Shown: positions 17,281 to 26,996 of the stretch, one piece after another
How the letters are laid out: every line of letters begins with the position of its first letter
How positions within the stretch are numbered: position 1 is the stretch's first letter
Source of the DNA: a virus
IMG/VR virus record: IMGVR_UViG_3300025112_005126
Span: 1-54,122 of that record
DNA: 54,122 bases
Strand: one strand, 5' to 3'
Made by a program: the position numbers and the translations under genes
The notes under the pieces: model-generated
Seen by the model: only the letters and a program-made list of their open reading frames with translations
Told to the model about the DNA's origin: nothing
Database searches by the model: none

Positions 17281-17634
17281 TTATTCGAATAATGTTACTT
17301 CAGGTACTTTTTCTTCAGATAAAGCTTCAGCGGCTGGCTCTGGGGTTGGCTCTTGTTTAACATTAATTTTAGCATTATAATGTATTAATATTTTATCTGA
17401 AATAGTGACTTCTACTTCTGTATATTGAGAAGTAGTATATTTAAAGACAGGAGGTTCACCGCTAGAGAATTCAGTAAAAAATAATGGCATGACATCTACT
17501 TTCATATTTGCAGCGTCATTCGGTGTTACCATAATCATTGCTGGTGCTTTAACTCTTAAAAATGAATCTGCTCGTTCTACTACTTCACCGAAACAAGTCC
17601 TACCTATACTATCAACGTATGTAATGATATCCAT
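17281..17634 (-). CDS. Hypothetical protein, 117 aa, precedes uvsX
   Basis: Small beta-rich protein: the first about 75 residues look like a compact barrel (RTCFGEVVERADSFLRVKAP, then MPLFFTEFSS), followed by an acidic Pro/Glu-rich tail (QEPTPEPAAEALSEEK). It lies between polymerase and uvsX and has its own promoter at 17641-17668. The acidic tail is of a kind that recruits partners in replication proteins, but no function is known to me. Confidence 0.68.
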   Translation of the reverse strand: MDIITYVDSIGRTCFGEVVERADSFLRVKAPAMIMVTPNDAANMKVDVMPLFFTEFSSGEPPVFKYTTSQYTEVEVTISDKILIHYNAKINVKQEPTPEPAAEALSEEKVPEVTLFE

Positions 17635-17640
17635 GTAATT

Positions 17641-17668
17641 ATTATATTATAAAGTTTTTAATTTGCAA
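17641..17668 (-). promoter_or_regulatory. Sigma70-like promoter, TTGCAA-N16-TATAAT, leaderless layout
   Basis: On the minus strand TATAAT (17646-17641) ends 6 bases before the ATG at 17634; TTGCAA (17668-17663) lies 16 bases upstream of it. The predicted transcription start falls at or next to the ATG, and no Shine-Dalgarno site is present. It would drive the 117-aa gene, uvsX and queC onward. Confidence 0.6.
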
Positions 17669-20315
17669 CAGGTGTTTTAAAGAAATCAAATAAGTCTGTA
17701 TTAACAGCTTGACCTGGTCGAAATGACTTCCAATTTACATTATCATAAAACCTATCAATAACACTATATACAATTTTTTCAAACATTTTTTCGTAGTCTA
17801 TTTTAAAGTCCTGTTCGAATTCTGGAGGTATGTCATATTTAAAACCTAATGAATTTAAACCAAACTTGTTAGGAGTTACTGTATAAAAGTATCTTATTTT
17901 ATCACCAGAGCTAATATATTCATGCTTTTTAGAAATATGATAATGATCTAGAAGCTTGTTGTAATATATAGAGGACTTAACATGAATTGGTGTTCCTTTT
18001 TTGACTACCCAGCCTTTAGTGTGTACGCTGTATTTTTCATATTCTTTAACACCCATTACAAATGCAATATCTTTTATAGATAATGACTTAAAAATTTCAT
18101 ATGTCTCTTCGAAGATTTCATTTGTAGTATTTTGATTCTCAGTCATAATCATATGCTCAATAATCTTTTTCACAAATGGTTTAATCGCATTAGGCATAGT
18201 CGTTCGAACCACTTCTACACCAGTATATTTAAATTTATTACAAACAACTCCTTCGTCGTCAAGTTTATGTAAGACATACCGTTTCTTTTGTAAGAAAATG
18301 CCTTTATCACAAATAGACTCTCTCTTGAAGACAAACCTCGGATCCTTAGTTAACAAGGTATTTCGTGCCCATTTTTCGATATGCACGTTTAAATCGTCTT
18401 CTATATCTTGAACAAGAGTATATACTTCTTCGTTAATATTATTATCCTTATGTAGTAATATACCTTTGTAGTCAAGTAGAGGAGTAATAGTACAATATGA
18501 ACTATCCGTGTCATTATAAATGATCGGATCAGACTTTTCAAGATCTTTATCAGTTAAATTAGTGTTTCTTTTAAAATAATTTCTTAAAATAATATTGCTT
18601 TGTTTTATGACATCGCGACCTGTTAACGTAATTGACCGTGCGATGTCTCCATCCGCCATAGCAGAGTTTTTATTACCAAAATAACCATAAATACGGTTAA
18701 TAAGAATTTTTAAAGTGAATTGCCAGATCCAAAGCTGATCAATCTTTAATTGGGTCTCTTTTATTTCTTTCGTTAATTTTTCTTTTGTATCTTTATTTTT
18801 TTCTTTTTTAAGCTTAAGAGACAATTGATGTTTTTCCTCACGAGCCTCGTTCCATTGTTGTTTTTTTCCTTTTCTTATATCATAGAAGTGATCTGTGATT
18901 CGCGGAAAAATTCCTTTAGTTTTTTGTGAAAAAAGTTTTTTTGCTCTTGTCACTGCTATTTCGTTCTTAGTGCACCACTTGTTAAAATCCCCATAAGACA
19001 TCTCAATATCTTTGTTATTTACTGTCTTTATATATACTTTATTATTATCAGTCCCAACAATGCTTCCGATCTTAGTTTCTGGGCTTAAGTTAAGAGTAAC
19101 CATTACACTTGGGTATAGTGAATTAGCATCAAAGGATATAATATTCTCTTGAAACCCGGGTTTTGGCTCACCTACATATGCTCCTTCATATTTACCGGAC
19201 CTATCGTCCCCTTTTATAAAAGTTGGTATGATGCGTGGTGGGTCTGACTTTCTTGCTTCTACGATTGCACGACCGTTTACTGTACTAATAGTACCTAGGG
19301 CCGCGTTAAATGGGGTTAATCCTATGTACGATAACATTCTTGCCAAGTCCATGTACATAAGCTTAGCTTCAAGTTTAACCAGCAGTCTTACATCATGAAT
19401 ATTATAATCTACAAACTTGTCCCAATCATTGATAGACAGCGTTGCAAGGTTAGTTTCTCCTATATCTACCTTGTTCTCTCCTAGTTCTATGTGAGCTATG
19501 TTATCTAGCTTATAACTGTCTTTCATGCCCAGACTGAAGGTTTTATACACGTCAAGATAATCTAGCATTGATACCCCCTCAACCACGTATTTTGATGTTT
19601 GCTTACCAAAATTACCACGATACGCTCGTTGGTAGATTGGCTTCATGATTTCATCATGTACCGGTGAAAATAACCGAGTAGCGTCTTCCCCTAGTATGTT
19701 TCTAACTCGATTAATTACATACGGAATATCAAAAACCTCACTTGCCCAACCGGATAAAATATCAGGTCGTTCTTTGCAATAAAAATCTAAAAATTTCTGT
19801 AATAACTCGGTTTCAGTCTTACAGTGAACATATTTTACGTCGTCGGATTTTGGTTTATATTTATTAATTCCCCATGTAAAATACATTTTTTCTACAGTAT
19901 CGTAGACTGTAATTACATTAATCATATGACTTGCTTCTTCAGGTTTTGGAAACTCATCAGGGGAATATGTTTCTATATCAAAGAACCATATCTTAAGAGG
20001 AAATTTGGTAAAATCATCTGTTTCATTTATTTCCCAAAATCTGTCAACTAAAAATTGTTGATAGGGAGAAATATTTTCATAAATTTTATGATCACTAAGA
20101 TCTTCAATTTTCTTTCTTCTATCTAGTTCACTATTAGCGATATGTTTTCGAAGCTTTGTACCGTATAACGACGTTCCATCATATCGATTTGAATTTGTCT
20201 CCGAATAGAAGTACGGTTGATACGGGCAATCTGTTTCAATCCTAACACCGTTTTCGTCCCATGTATATAAACGCATGACACGCTGATTTGGTATGTATGC
20301 TAAGTTCCTATACAT
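17658..20315 (-). CDS. 43: DNA polymerase, family B (gp43)
   Basis: Replicative polymerase with proofreading. Exonuclease motifs: WFFDIETYSPDEFP (ExoI), the VDYNIHDVRLLVKLE region (ExoIII). Polymerase motifs: A, SFDANSLYPSVMV; B, KILINRIYGYFGN; C, YNDTDSSYC. At 885 aa it matches T4 gp43 (898 aa) and appears intact. It carries its own leaderless-type promoter and ends 23 bases before the next gene's ATG. No intein or intron is seen in motifs A-C. Confidence 0.96.
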   Translation of the reverse strand: MYRNLAYIPNQRVMRLYTWDENGVRIETDCPYQPYFYSETNSNRYDGTSLYGTKLRKHIANSELDRRKKIEDLSDHKIYENISPYQQFLVDRFWEINETDDFTKFPLKIWFFDIETYSPDEFPKPEEASHMINVITVYDTVEKMYFTWGINKYKPKSDDVKYVHCKTETELLQKFLDFYCKERPDILSGWASEVFDIPYVINRVRNILGEDATRLFSPVHDEIMKPIYQRAYRGNFGKQTSKYVVEGVSMLDYLDVYKTFSLGMKDSYKLDNIAHIELGENKVDIGETNLATLSINDWDKFVDYNIHDVRLLVKLEAKLMYMDLARMLSYIGLTPFNAALGTISTVNGRAIVEARKSDPPRIIPTFIKGDDRSGKYEGAYVGEPKPGFQENIISFDANSLYPSVMVTLNLSPETKIGSIVGTDNNKVYIKTVNNKDIEMSYGDFNKWCTKNEIAVTRAKKLFSQKTKGIFPRITDHFYDIRKGKKQQWNEAREEKHQLSLKLKKEKNKDTKEKLTKEIKETQLKIDQLWIWQFTLKILINRIYGYFGNKNSAMADGDIARSITLTGRDVIKQSNIILRNYFKRNTNLTDKDLEKSDPIIYNDTDSSYCTITPLLDYKGILLHKDNNINEEVYTLVQDIEDDLNVHIEKWARNTLLTKDPRFVFKRESICDKGIFLQKKRYVLHKLDDEGVVCNKFKYTGVEVVRTTMPNAIKPFVKKIIEHMIMTENQNTTNEIFEETYEIFKSLSIKDIAFVMGVKEYEKYSVHTKGWVVKKGTPIHVKSSIYYNKLLDHYHISKKHEYISSGDKIRYFYTVTPNKFGLNSLGFKYDIPPEFEQDFKIDYEKMFEKIVYSVIDRFYDNVNWKSFRPGQAVNTDLFDFFKTPVAN

Positions 20316-20322
20316 TCTTTAT

Positions 20323-20351
20323 AGTATAAAGAATATGAAATGATAAATCAA
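20323..20351 (-). promoter_or_regulatory. Sigma70-like promoter of the polymerase gene
   Basis: Minus-strand TTGATT (20351-20346), 17-base spacer, TATACT (20328-20323), then 7 bases to the gp43 ATG at 20315. This is nearly the textbook bacterial arrangement, and the predicted start is at the ATG. The -35 box overlaps the stop region of the upstream glycosyltransferase gene. Confidence 0.65.
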
Positions 20352-21574
20352 CTAATTTCGTTTAAGCGATTGAGGTTTTTTCTTTTTGGATCACCGTATG
20401 GGAATGAATATAATTCAGTGTAAAAGTTAATATTATCTTCCATCCATCGAGATTTCATATACTCTCGAGCTCGCTTTACTTCTTTTGTATATTTTTTATA
20501 ATCGTTAGTTAGATATTCTATTTTGCTTACTAAATCATCTCCAGTTTTAAATTTATGAAATGCAGTACTATACGTACATAAATCTTGACAAATAGTCGGA
20601 ATACCTAATGCACATCCTTCAATAAATTTTAAATCACTCTTTGCTTTATTAAAATTACTATCTTCTAATGGAGCATAAAACACTGTAGGGTTCATCCTGT
20701 TTATATATTCAGGATAATCTACTAAATTAGTCCATTCGTGATATTCGATCTTTTTTTGTTGAATTAAATCTCTTAAAGTTAATGGGAACCCGCCTACGAA
20801 TACCCATTGAAATTTATCTACTGTTTTTCTTATTGTATCATTAATGTGATAAAAATCATCTTTTTGTTTAATTCTATTTTCAATATCAAAATGTGCACCA
20901 CTCCCGCAATAAACTACTCGAGGTCTCTTTTTATTTCTCTGATAATTATCTTTAACTTTTGCCAGGTCAAAATATCTATCCATCCAAAGCTTTGGAATAA
21001 AATTAGGTACTACTGTTACATTCTTGTTACCAGTTTTTTCAATATAATAGTTTTGCATGAATTTATTAGTTACAGTAATTTCATCACATAACTGCATGAT
21101 CTCCATACTTGTTTGTCTTATCTTTGGATCTTCGAATGCAAATCTAAATTTATTATAATGAGGTATATCTTCTTTAAATATTATATCATCTATTTCATAT
21201 ATAATTTTAAAATTGAGTTCTTTAGATAATTGACTTAACCACTTTATATAATTTGCTTGAGCTTCAGTTGCTTGTCGTTGAATTCGAACTGTTTTAACTC
21301 CCTGGTAGAAATTCTTATCTCCAATCATTACAGTACCACCTTGTATGTTTGCTTTACCGTAACAATTAAGTAATAACTCTGGCCAGATCATTCTCCAGTG
21401 GCCACACCCTGAATAGTCTGCGTAAAAGTTTAAACCTCGAGGTAGATCTGGCGCTTTATGGCTAGATTTTCCGGGCATGGTTTGCTGCTGCTGTGGTGGT
21501 AAGGTGAAAGATGGATTACCAATTGCCGGAGGCGCAAATGGAAGTCGAGGAGTCTGATGAAAGGAAGCAATCAT
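20348..21574 (-). CDS. Glycosyltransferase (GT-B, group 1-like)
   Basis: A 408-aa protein with a Pro/Gln-rich N-terminal tail (to about residue 40) and a GT-B glycosyltransferase body. Seen: IIYEIDDIIF, NKFMQNYY, the inter-domain VTVVPNFIPK, RVVYCGSGAHFDIE starting the nucleotide-binding domain, and KFIEGCALGIPTICQD, the E-x7-E-type donor region. It is located between gp46 and gp43 where T4 has clamp genes 45/44/62, so it has been inserted in or replaced that group. Donor and acceptor are unknown. Confidence 0.8.
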   Translation of the reverse strand: MIASFHQTPRLPFAPPAIGNPSFTLPPQQQQTMPGKSSHKAPDLPRGLNFYADYSGCGHWRMIWPELLLNCYGKANIQGGTVMIGDKNFYQGVKTVRIQRQATEAQANYIKWLSQLSKELNFKIIYEIDDIIFKEDIPHYNKFRFAFEDPKIRQTSMEIMQLCDEITVTNKFMQNYYIEKTGNKNVTVVPNFIPKLWMDRYFDLAKVKDNYQRNKKRPRVVYCGSGAHFDIENRIKQKDDFYHINDTIRKTVDKFQWVFVGGFPLTLRDLIQQKKIEYHEWTNLVDYPEYINRMNPTVFYAPLEDSNFNKAKSDLKFIEGCALGIPTICQDLCTYSTAFHKFKTGDDLVSKIEYLTNDYKKYTKEVKRAREYMKSRWMEDNINFYTELYSFPYGDPKRKNLNRLNEIS

Positions 21575-21589
21575 TATATAAATTTATCG

Positions 21590-23410
21590 CTAATTATTAG
21601 ATAAATCCACACGAGTAGTAATACTGTTCTTCTTTTCTAGAATAATAACTTCACCAGAGGCAGCTTTAACTGATTCTTTTCTATGAGAAATAACATATAT
21701 ACTCTCATTATGCTCATCAACTCGTTCTTTAATTATATTTAACACTAATTCTACTCCCTTTTCATCTAATGAACTATCTAACAGTTCATCAAACATTAAT
21801 AAATTATATGCTACGTCTCCTTGTAGTCTTCTCATGTCTATAAATGTAAATAGAATAGCAAGATCTATATTCTTTCTCTCGGCGCCGGAAAAATTAAAAT
21901 ACGAGCATTCTTCGTTTTTTTCATTTACGATCTCTTCTTCAAAATATTCATTAAACCTACAAATACAATTTGCATCCATTTTTTGTAAATAGTATAATAA
22001 GCGTTTATTTAAAACATCTAAAATCTTTTTCACAATAAACGACTTTACACCTTCTTCTGATAAGATGTATTTTACTACTTCTAGAATTTCTAAATCTGAA
22101 TGTATATTGTCTGATGTTTTTTCTAATTCATTTACTTCTTTTATTTTGATTTTTAATTTATTATCTAGTTCATTTACTTCTAAATTAGTTTCTTTTTTTG
22201 TTACTTCTTGTAATTCGTTTTTATTTTTATTAAGATCATTTTTAAGACTATCAATATATGCAGCGGTTATTTTATTATTATTATGAACTGTTTTTACGGT
22301 GGAGACGTAGGCGTTGAGTTGCGACTCTGCCGTAATACTATTTTCTTTTAAATTAATAATGTTTTTTTGTTGTTGTAATAAACTTTCAATATCTTGTTCG
22401 CAATTATCAATATCTTTTTTAATTTTATCTTTCTCTTGTTCTATATGATCTCTATCTTTGCTTGTAATTTGTCGTAAGCATATTGGACAATTATCATCAT
22501 CTGTACCAATATTTGAGGTTTGTTTATTATAAAATTTTATTTCAGTTTGATGTTCTGTAATTTTATTTGAAATAGTATCTAGCTGGCTTTGTATATCTTT
22601 TAATTTATTTTTTATAAACTCTAATTTTTCTTTACTTTTATTATATAAATCTCTGTTTATATTTTTAATTTTGGTTTTGTTTTGTTCTATATCTTCGTTT
22701 ATAATTTTTATTCTATCATTAATTTTATCTTTTTGTTCAATAATGTTAGTTAGAATTTTATCTTTTTGATCTTGAAGAAGCTTAAAAATATTAGTTGCGT
22801 GGTCAAAATCTTTTGTAATATGTTCATACTTTTTTTGTACATTGTTATATTCAGATCGAGCACTTAAAAGCATCTCAGAAAATATTTCTAAATTTAAAAT
22901 ACCTTCAATAAATTTTCTTTTTTCAACCTTTTTTTGTGCCATGAAAGGTAATGTAGTGTTAAGTGACATTATAACACAATTTTGAAAAACTTCCGGAGAA
23001 CAGCTAAGTATACTCTTTATTTTTTTACTAGTATTAGGTATAGTGCTTTCAGTTACGTCTGTATCATTAACATACAGATAACACTTTGTAGGTTTTAGCT
23101 TACGTACAATTCGATAATTATTTGTTTTATTATTTTCATTTATTGAAAAATGTAACTCTACATATGTATTTTTTTTGTTTACAGAATTTACAATAAAATC
23201 TTTTGAGACCTCTCGTATTGTTTCACCAAAAATCGCAAAATGTATAGCATCAGCAATCGTCGATTTACCAACACCGTTTCTTCTATCCTCTTTATCTCTA
23301 TTAACACCAGTAATTATGTTTAATCCGGTTTGAAAATTAATTTCAATTGGCTTTTTACCTATTGATAGAAAGTTACTAATTTTTATTGTGTTAAAATTTA
23401 TATACTTCAT
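21590..23410 (-). CDS. 46: Recombination nuclease subunit gp46 (Rad50/SbcC-like)
   Basis: ATPase of the gp46/gp47 complex, which processes double-strand breaks and degrades host DNA. N-terminal Walker A is split by a short insert but complete (RRNGVGKST, ending at 51). Long coiled-coil arms run from about 190 to 440 with a zinc-hook C308-P-I-C311 at the apex. The C-terminal signature FSGAERKNIDLAI and Walker B LLMFDELLDSSLDEKG follow, then VISHRKE. Length 606 aa is slightly above T4 gp46 (560). Confidence 0.94.
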   Translation of the reverse strand: MKYINFNTIKISNFLSIGKKPIEINFQTGLNIITGVNRDKEDRRNGVGKSTIADAIHFAIFGETIREVSKDFIVNSVNKKNTYVELHFSINENNKTNNYRIVRKLKPTKCYLYVNDTDVTESTIPNTSKKIKSILSCSPEVFQNCVIMSLNTTLPFMAQKKVEKRKFIEGILNLEIFSEMLLSARSEYNNVQKKYEHITKDFDHATNIFKLLQDQKDKILTNIIEQKDKINDRIKIINEDIEQNKTKIKNINRDLYNKSKEKLEFIKNKLKDIQSQLDTISNKITEHQTEIKFYNKQTSNIGTDDDNCPICLRQITSKDRDHIEQEKDKIKKDIDNCEQDIESLLQQQKNIINLKENSITAESQLNAYVSTVKTVHNNNKITAAYIDSLKNDLNKNKNELQEVTKKETNLEVNELDNKLKIKIKEVNELEKTSDNIHSDLEILEVVKYILSEEGVKSFIVKKILDVLNKRLLYYLQKMDANCICRFNEYFEEEIVNEKNEECSYFNFSGAERKNIDLAILFTFIDMRRLQGDVAYNLLMFDELLDSSLDEKGVELVLNIIKERVDEHNESIYVISHRKESVKAASGEVIILEKKNSITTRVDLSNN

Positions 23411-23413
23411 ACA

Positions 23414-24460
23414 CTATGAAAACTGATTATATAAATGCACAGTTTTGTTTATTACTTTTTCTTTATTATCTATATCTAAAGAGTCTACATATTCTATAAT
23501 ACATTGCTTGACATTCAAGTCACCAAGTTCATTTGTTAGTTCAATATTATCGCCAATATTAAATTTATGTAAATAATCTGTTACTAAAGAAAATGGTGCT
23601 TCAAAATTTATAGATGCAATTATTTTATCGATTAAATTTGTTTTTATATCTTTATCTATAATAATTTTTATAGCTATCTTGGCCCAACCTATTTTTTTTG
23701 CTATAGCTTTTAATTTTTCAAGTTCACTTAAGTTTACTTTTACATGTATGGGGGATATTTTGTTATCGATAAAGGTATATTTTATATTTTGTTCATTAAA
23801 ATCAAATATATAAAACCCTTTCTGATCCTGAATGTCATTAAAGTCCATTTCAAATGGGTTTCCAACATAAATTATCTCTCCATTTGAGTATTTTCGGCGT
23901 TGTCGTTTATGGAAATGACCAGATACTATGAGTTTAGACTTATTAAGTAAGTCGCATGACTGAATACCTGCCTCGCATACTTTAAAACTATTAAAATTAA
24001 AATTTTGAATTTCAAAATGACCGACTAATAAGTCACATTCTGGAATTTTATCTATATTTGTACCCCACGGACAGAAGCCAACCTGCTTATTAAAGATAGT
24101 TTGTATACACGGCTTATCAAGGATATTAATGTTTTTTCTATTATTTAAAATAGATAATGAATGTACATTAGAATTGTCCTTATAATAAGCATCATGATTA
24201 CCGGGAATCATAATTATTTCAAACTCATTAAATAAGTCTAATACATCATTGGCAAAATGTAGGGATTTTACATTTATTTCATCTCGATAATGAAAAAAAT
24301 CACCTCCAAAAAACAAATTAGTAATATTTTGTTCTTTTAGTTCGTTTGTGAACCATTTTGCCCACTCTAAAGTAACATCATGCCACTTTTCACTATTTTG
24401 ATGTATGCCAATGTGTAAATCAGAAAAGAATCCGATTTTTTTATTGTTTTCAACTACCAT
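23414..24460 (-). CDS. 47: Recombination nuclease subunit gp47 (Mre11/SbcD-like)
   Basis: Calcineurin-like phosphoesterase partner of gp46. Metal-site motifs in order: FFSDLHIGIH (D14, H16), LFFGGDFFHYRDE, MIPGNHDAYY, LLVGHFEIQ and VSGHFHKRQ. At 348 aa it matches T4 gp47 (339). Its start overlaps the stop of gene 55 by one base (TAATG) and it ends 3 bases before gene 46, the conserved 55-47-46 order. Confidence 0.95.
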   Translation of the reverse strand: MVVENNKKIGFFSDLHIGIHQNSEKWHDVTLEWAKWFTNELKEQNITNLFFGGDFFHYRDEINVKSLHFANDVLDLFNEFEIIMIPGNHDAYYKDNSNVHSLSILNNRKNINILDKPCIQTIFNKQVGFCPWGTNIDKIPECDLLVGHFEIQNFNFNSFKVCEAGIQSCDLLNKSKLIVSGHFHKRQRRKYSNGEIIYVGNPFEMDFNDIQDQKGFYIFDFNEQNIKYTFIDNKISPIHVKVNLSELEKLKAIAKKIGWAKIAIKIIIDKDIKTNLIDKIIASINFEAPFSLVTDYLHKFNIGDNIELTNELGDLNVKQCIIEYVDSLDIDNKEKVINKTVHLYNQFS

Positions 24461-24900
24461 TATGTATATAATTCTCGGTCGTAATCTTTAACTGGTTGTT
24501 TATTTACTATTTCTTCATCTCTAGCTAGCTGACCGTATACTTGTTCTTGATAATCATTAATTGTGTCTCTATATTTCTTTTCTTTCTTTATTCTATTAAT
24601 AAATGCATGATAGGCGATAGTAGTAAAATATGAAAATGGATTTGATGGAGAATCTATTCTAAATTTTTTGTTGTTTACTGCTGCTATCATTTTTACAACA
24701 GCATCACCAATCATTTCATCTTTATAGCTATAATTTATAAAGTTAGGAGAATAACTTAAACCAACAGCAATTTTATAAACAGACATAGCTAAATCATCGA
24801 TTAAGTCGTCTGTTTTATAATAATCTGTTAATTGTTGTAAAAATTCCTTCGGATTAACGTAATATGTTTTTTTATTTTTCTTTTTTGTTTTTGGTTTCAT
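24460..24900 (-). CDS. 55: Late-transcription sigma factor gp55
   Basis: Phage sigma factor that directs host RNA polymerase to TATAAATA-type late promoters, many candidates of which are seen in this window. The 146-aa protein has a Lys-rich N-terminus and the sigma region-2-like core YKDEMIGDAVVKMI, then PFSYFTTIAYHAFINRIKKE, as in T4 gp55 (185 aa). The C-terminal clamp-binding tail is short. It overlaps uvsW by 29 bases. Confidence 0.88.
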   Translation of the reverse strand: MKPKTKKKNKKTYYVNPKEFLQQLTDYYKTDDLIDDLAMSVYKIAVGLSYSPNFINYSYKDEMIGDAVVKMIAAVNNKKFRIDSPSNPFSYFTTIAYHAFINRIKKEKKYRDTINDYQEQVYGQLARDEEIVNKQPVKDYDRELYT

Positions 24901-26323
24901 AATACTGCGTAAAAATATAATTTATATGCTCGCTGTCATATAATGATAGGCGCTGCTCCATGTGCCGTTGACCATAGCGTAAGTTATCAGCAATGTCAAA
25001 GATTGTAAGCTCTTTTTTATCAGAATGCAATCGTAGGCCTCGGCCTATGCTTTGTATTATTTTTATTTTTGCTTTTCCGCCACCTGCGAACATTATATAA
25101 TGTAAATTTTTTATATTAATACCTGTAGAAAATATTTTAGAAATAGCGACAACTATTATATTATTCTGTTCTTCCATTAATGTTTGTATTTTTTTACGCT
25201 CAGATACCTCTACTTCTCCTTGAATAAAATATACTTGTTTAGTTTTACAAATATCTTTTAATGTATTAAGCAATAATTCACCATGCTCAATATAGTCGAT
25301 TAATATTAACGCGTTCCTATCTAATTTATTTGAAAGCTTTGCTAATAAATTATTTCTAAAGCAATTATTGCGTATAAATTCATTTTCTTGCAAGTAGTAC
25401 GCATTAGAGTTGCTTCCATGATATATTTGTGAAGATGGTGTGTCGTAATTTAGTTCTAATACGTGTACCTTTGCGGGTACGACATACTTTTCGTTTCTTA
25501 ATTCATAAGCTTTTTTTTCAAATAATTGCGGTCCTATCTTTCCAAAAATATTCCACTTGTCTAATAAATCGTCCGGTAACGTACCAGTAAAGCCAAAGCG
25601 GTGTGAGGTAGTGATTTTCTTGAGAATATTATTTATCTTATTACCTCTTCTTACTTTATGTACTTCATCTACTATTAAAAAATCAATATGCTCTATCCAC
25701 GAGATATCTTGCTTTGAGCTTTGTAGTATACCTAAATTAGCTATAATAATATTACGAGATAGTATTAATTCATCCTTCCCAGTATATTTGGTTGTAGAAA
25801 ACGATACACCATATTGCTCGAAGTCAGATATTGTTTGATTTACTAATCCTAAATCAGGCACAATAACTAAGCCTTTAAAGTTTTTACTATAGTTTTTATA
25901 ATAAAATTCTAACAAGCCAGCCATAGTTAAGGTTTTACCTCCGGCGGTTGCTAATATTATTGTGCCACGGCCAATGTCAATACATTTATTGATTATATCT
26001 TGTTGATACTCTCTGTATTCTAAATTTAAATTATAATCAATAATATTATCTTTACGTAATGTAGGTACTAATGAATTTTTTATTTCTTTTGAAAAATTAA
26101 TTTCTATATTTTTTATTTTGCAAAGCTTTGCAATTTCCATTAATAATCCAATATCACATTTACCTTGTTGAGTAATTGCGTATGTTCGGTGAGGAACAAA
26201 CCGTCCGAATCTTCTTTGAAAATGAGCTGCTTCGTTTTTTACACTAAAATGTTCTCTGATAATATCTAATTCAGGACCCTCTAACATAGCTTGAGAGTTT
26301 GAGCGTAATGTAATATTAATCAT
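24872..26323 (-). CDS. uvsW: UvsW helicase
   Basis: Superfamily 2 helicase that unwinds R-loops and branched DNA, switching origin-type to recombination-type replication. Seen: an N-terminal UvsW-like domain (about 1-100), YREYQQDII, Walker A ATAGGKT, motif II DEVHK, FGFTGTLPDD (motif III), and motif VI QSIGRGLRLH. Length 483 aa is like T4 UvsW (503). Overlaps uvsY by 4 bases and gene 55 by 29. Confidence 0.93.
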   Translation of the reverse strand: MINITLRSNSQAMLEGPELDIIREHFSVKNEAAHFQRRFGRFVPHRTYAITQQGKCDIGLLMEIAKLCKIKNIEINFSKEIKNSLVPTLRKDNIIDYNLNLEYREYQQDIINKCIDIGRGTIILATAGGKTLTMAGLLEFYYKNYSKNFKGLVIVPDLGLVNQTISDFEQYGVSFSTTKYTGKDELILSRNIIIANLGILQSSKQDISWIEHIDFLIVDEVHKVRRGNKINNILKKITTSHRFGFTGTLPDDLLDKWNIFGKIGPQLFEKKAYELRNEKYVVPAKVHVLELNYDTPSSQIYHGSNSNAYYLQENEFIRNNCFRNNLLAKLSNKLDRNALILIDYIEHGELLLNTLKDICKTKQVYFIQGEVEVSERKKIQTLMEEQNNIIVVAISKIFSTGINIKNLHYIMFAGGGKAKIKIIQSIGRGLRLHSDKKELTIFDIADNLRYGQRHMEQRLSLYDSEHINYIFTQYYETKNKKEK

Positions 26324-26724
26324 TGAGTTTCAAGCTTCATTAATTCGACTAAATTTTTTATATCATTTGTCGCAAAGCTTATATTTTTGTATATATTTTC
26401 TAAGAAGCTAATAATAAGGACTTCGTTTTGAATTTTTGAATCTATAGCTTTTATTTCGTTTTTATTTTGAACCGCCTTTTCTGCAATAGATCTATTTACG
26501 CGTACTGGTTCATCTTCTTGATACTTAGTTATATATCCCTCTAAGAGAGATGCTCGATCAGATTTAAATTTATTTAAATTAATTTTATGATTAATTAATC
26601 TGGCTGACCATTTATGTTTATTAGAAATCAATCGTTCTTGAGTGGAAGTAACTTCTAATCGATCTAAATTTGTATCAATACTCGCCTCTTTAAGGTATTG
26701 ATTGATAATATCACCAATCTCCAT
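26320..26724 (-). CDS. uvsY: Recombination mediator UvsY
   Basis: A 134-aa helical, Lys-rich protein adjacent to uvsW, the same size and position as T4 UvsY (137 aa), which loads UvsX onto gp32-coated ssDNA. The central KWSARLINHKINLNKFKSD and the C-terminal helix NDIKNLVELMKLE fit its pattern. No catalytic motif, as expected. The gene begins the minus-strand block and has a leaderless-type promoter immediately upstream. Confidence 0.82.
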   Translation of the reverse strand: MEIGDIINQYLKEASIDTNLDRLEVTSTQERLISNKHKWSARLINHKINLNKFKSDRASLLEGYITKYQEDEPVRVNRSIAEKAVQNKNEIKAIDSKIQNEVLIISFLENIYKNISFATNDIKNLVELMKLETQ

Positions 26725-26730
26725 TTATTT

Positions 26731-26757
26731 ATTATAGTATATTTATGTAGAAATCAA
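26731..26757 (-). promoter_or_regulatory. Sigma70-like promoter of uvsY-uvsW-55-47-46
   Basis: Minus-strand TTGATT (26757-26752), 15-base spacer, TATAAT (26736-26731), then 6 bases to the uvsY ATG at 26724. There is no Shine-Dalgarno sequence in the 6 bases, so the transcript should be leaderless. The -35 region abuts the plus-strand late box of the divergent gene. Confidence 0.6.
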
Positions 26758-26764
26758 CTAAATA
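26757..26764 (+). promoter_or_regulatory. Late promoter box ACTAAATA
   Basis: T4-late-type box followed by ATTAT and the ATG at 26770. The 14-base string TAAATAATTATATG recurs identically before four genes in this window (26770, 33182, 39687, 42369). The box touches the -35 element of the divergent uvsY promoter, so the two may exclude one another. Confidence 0.6.
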
Positions 26765-26769
26765 ATTAT

Positions 26770-26994
26770 ATGCCGCTTAATTTATTTGATCAAGTAGTTA
26801 CACAATTATTAAATGATAACACTGTTGCCTCAGCTGGGCTAGGTCAAGGCACAGGTGAGTATAATAGTGGAGATACATATCAACCAGATGATGCGAGAAT
26901 ACCCAATGTATTAGGTGCTACTATAGAACGCAAGGGTAAGGTAAAGAAGGAAAAGAAAAAGCGTAAAAAGAAAAAACTTGCAAGGTCTAGCTAA
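26770..26994 (+). CDS. Hypothetical late protein with Lys-rich tail, 74 aa
   Basis: Starts at the ATG 5 bases after a late promoter box (MPLNLFDQVVTQLLND); an in-frame ATG at 26698 lies within the uvsY coding region and is rejected. Body: short helix, a Gly-rich centre (AGLGQGTGEYNSGD), and a very basic C-terminus of about 20 residues (KVKKEKKKRKKKK) suited to nucleic-acid binding. The N-terminal helix and Gly-rich part resemble a small virion protein. No family recognised. Confidence 0.62.
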   Translation: MPLNLFDQVVTQLLNDNTVASAGLGQGTGEYNSGDTYQPDDARIPNVLGATIERKGKVKKEKKKRKKKKLARSS

Positions 26995-26996
26995 GT

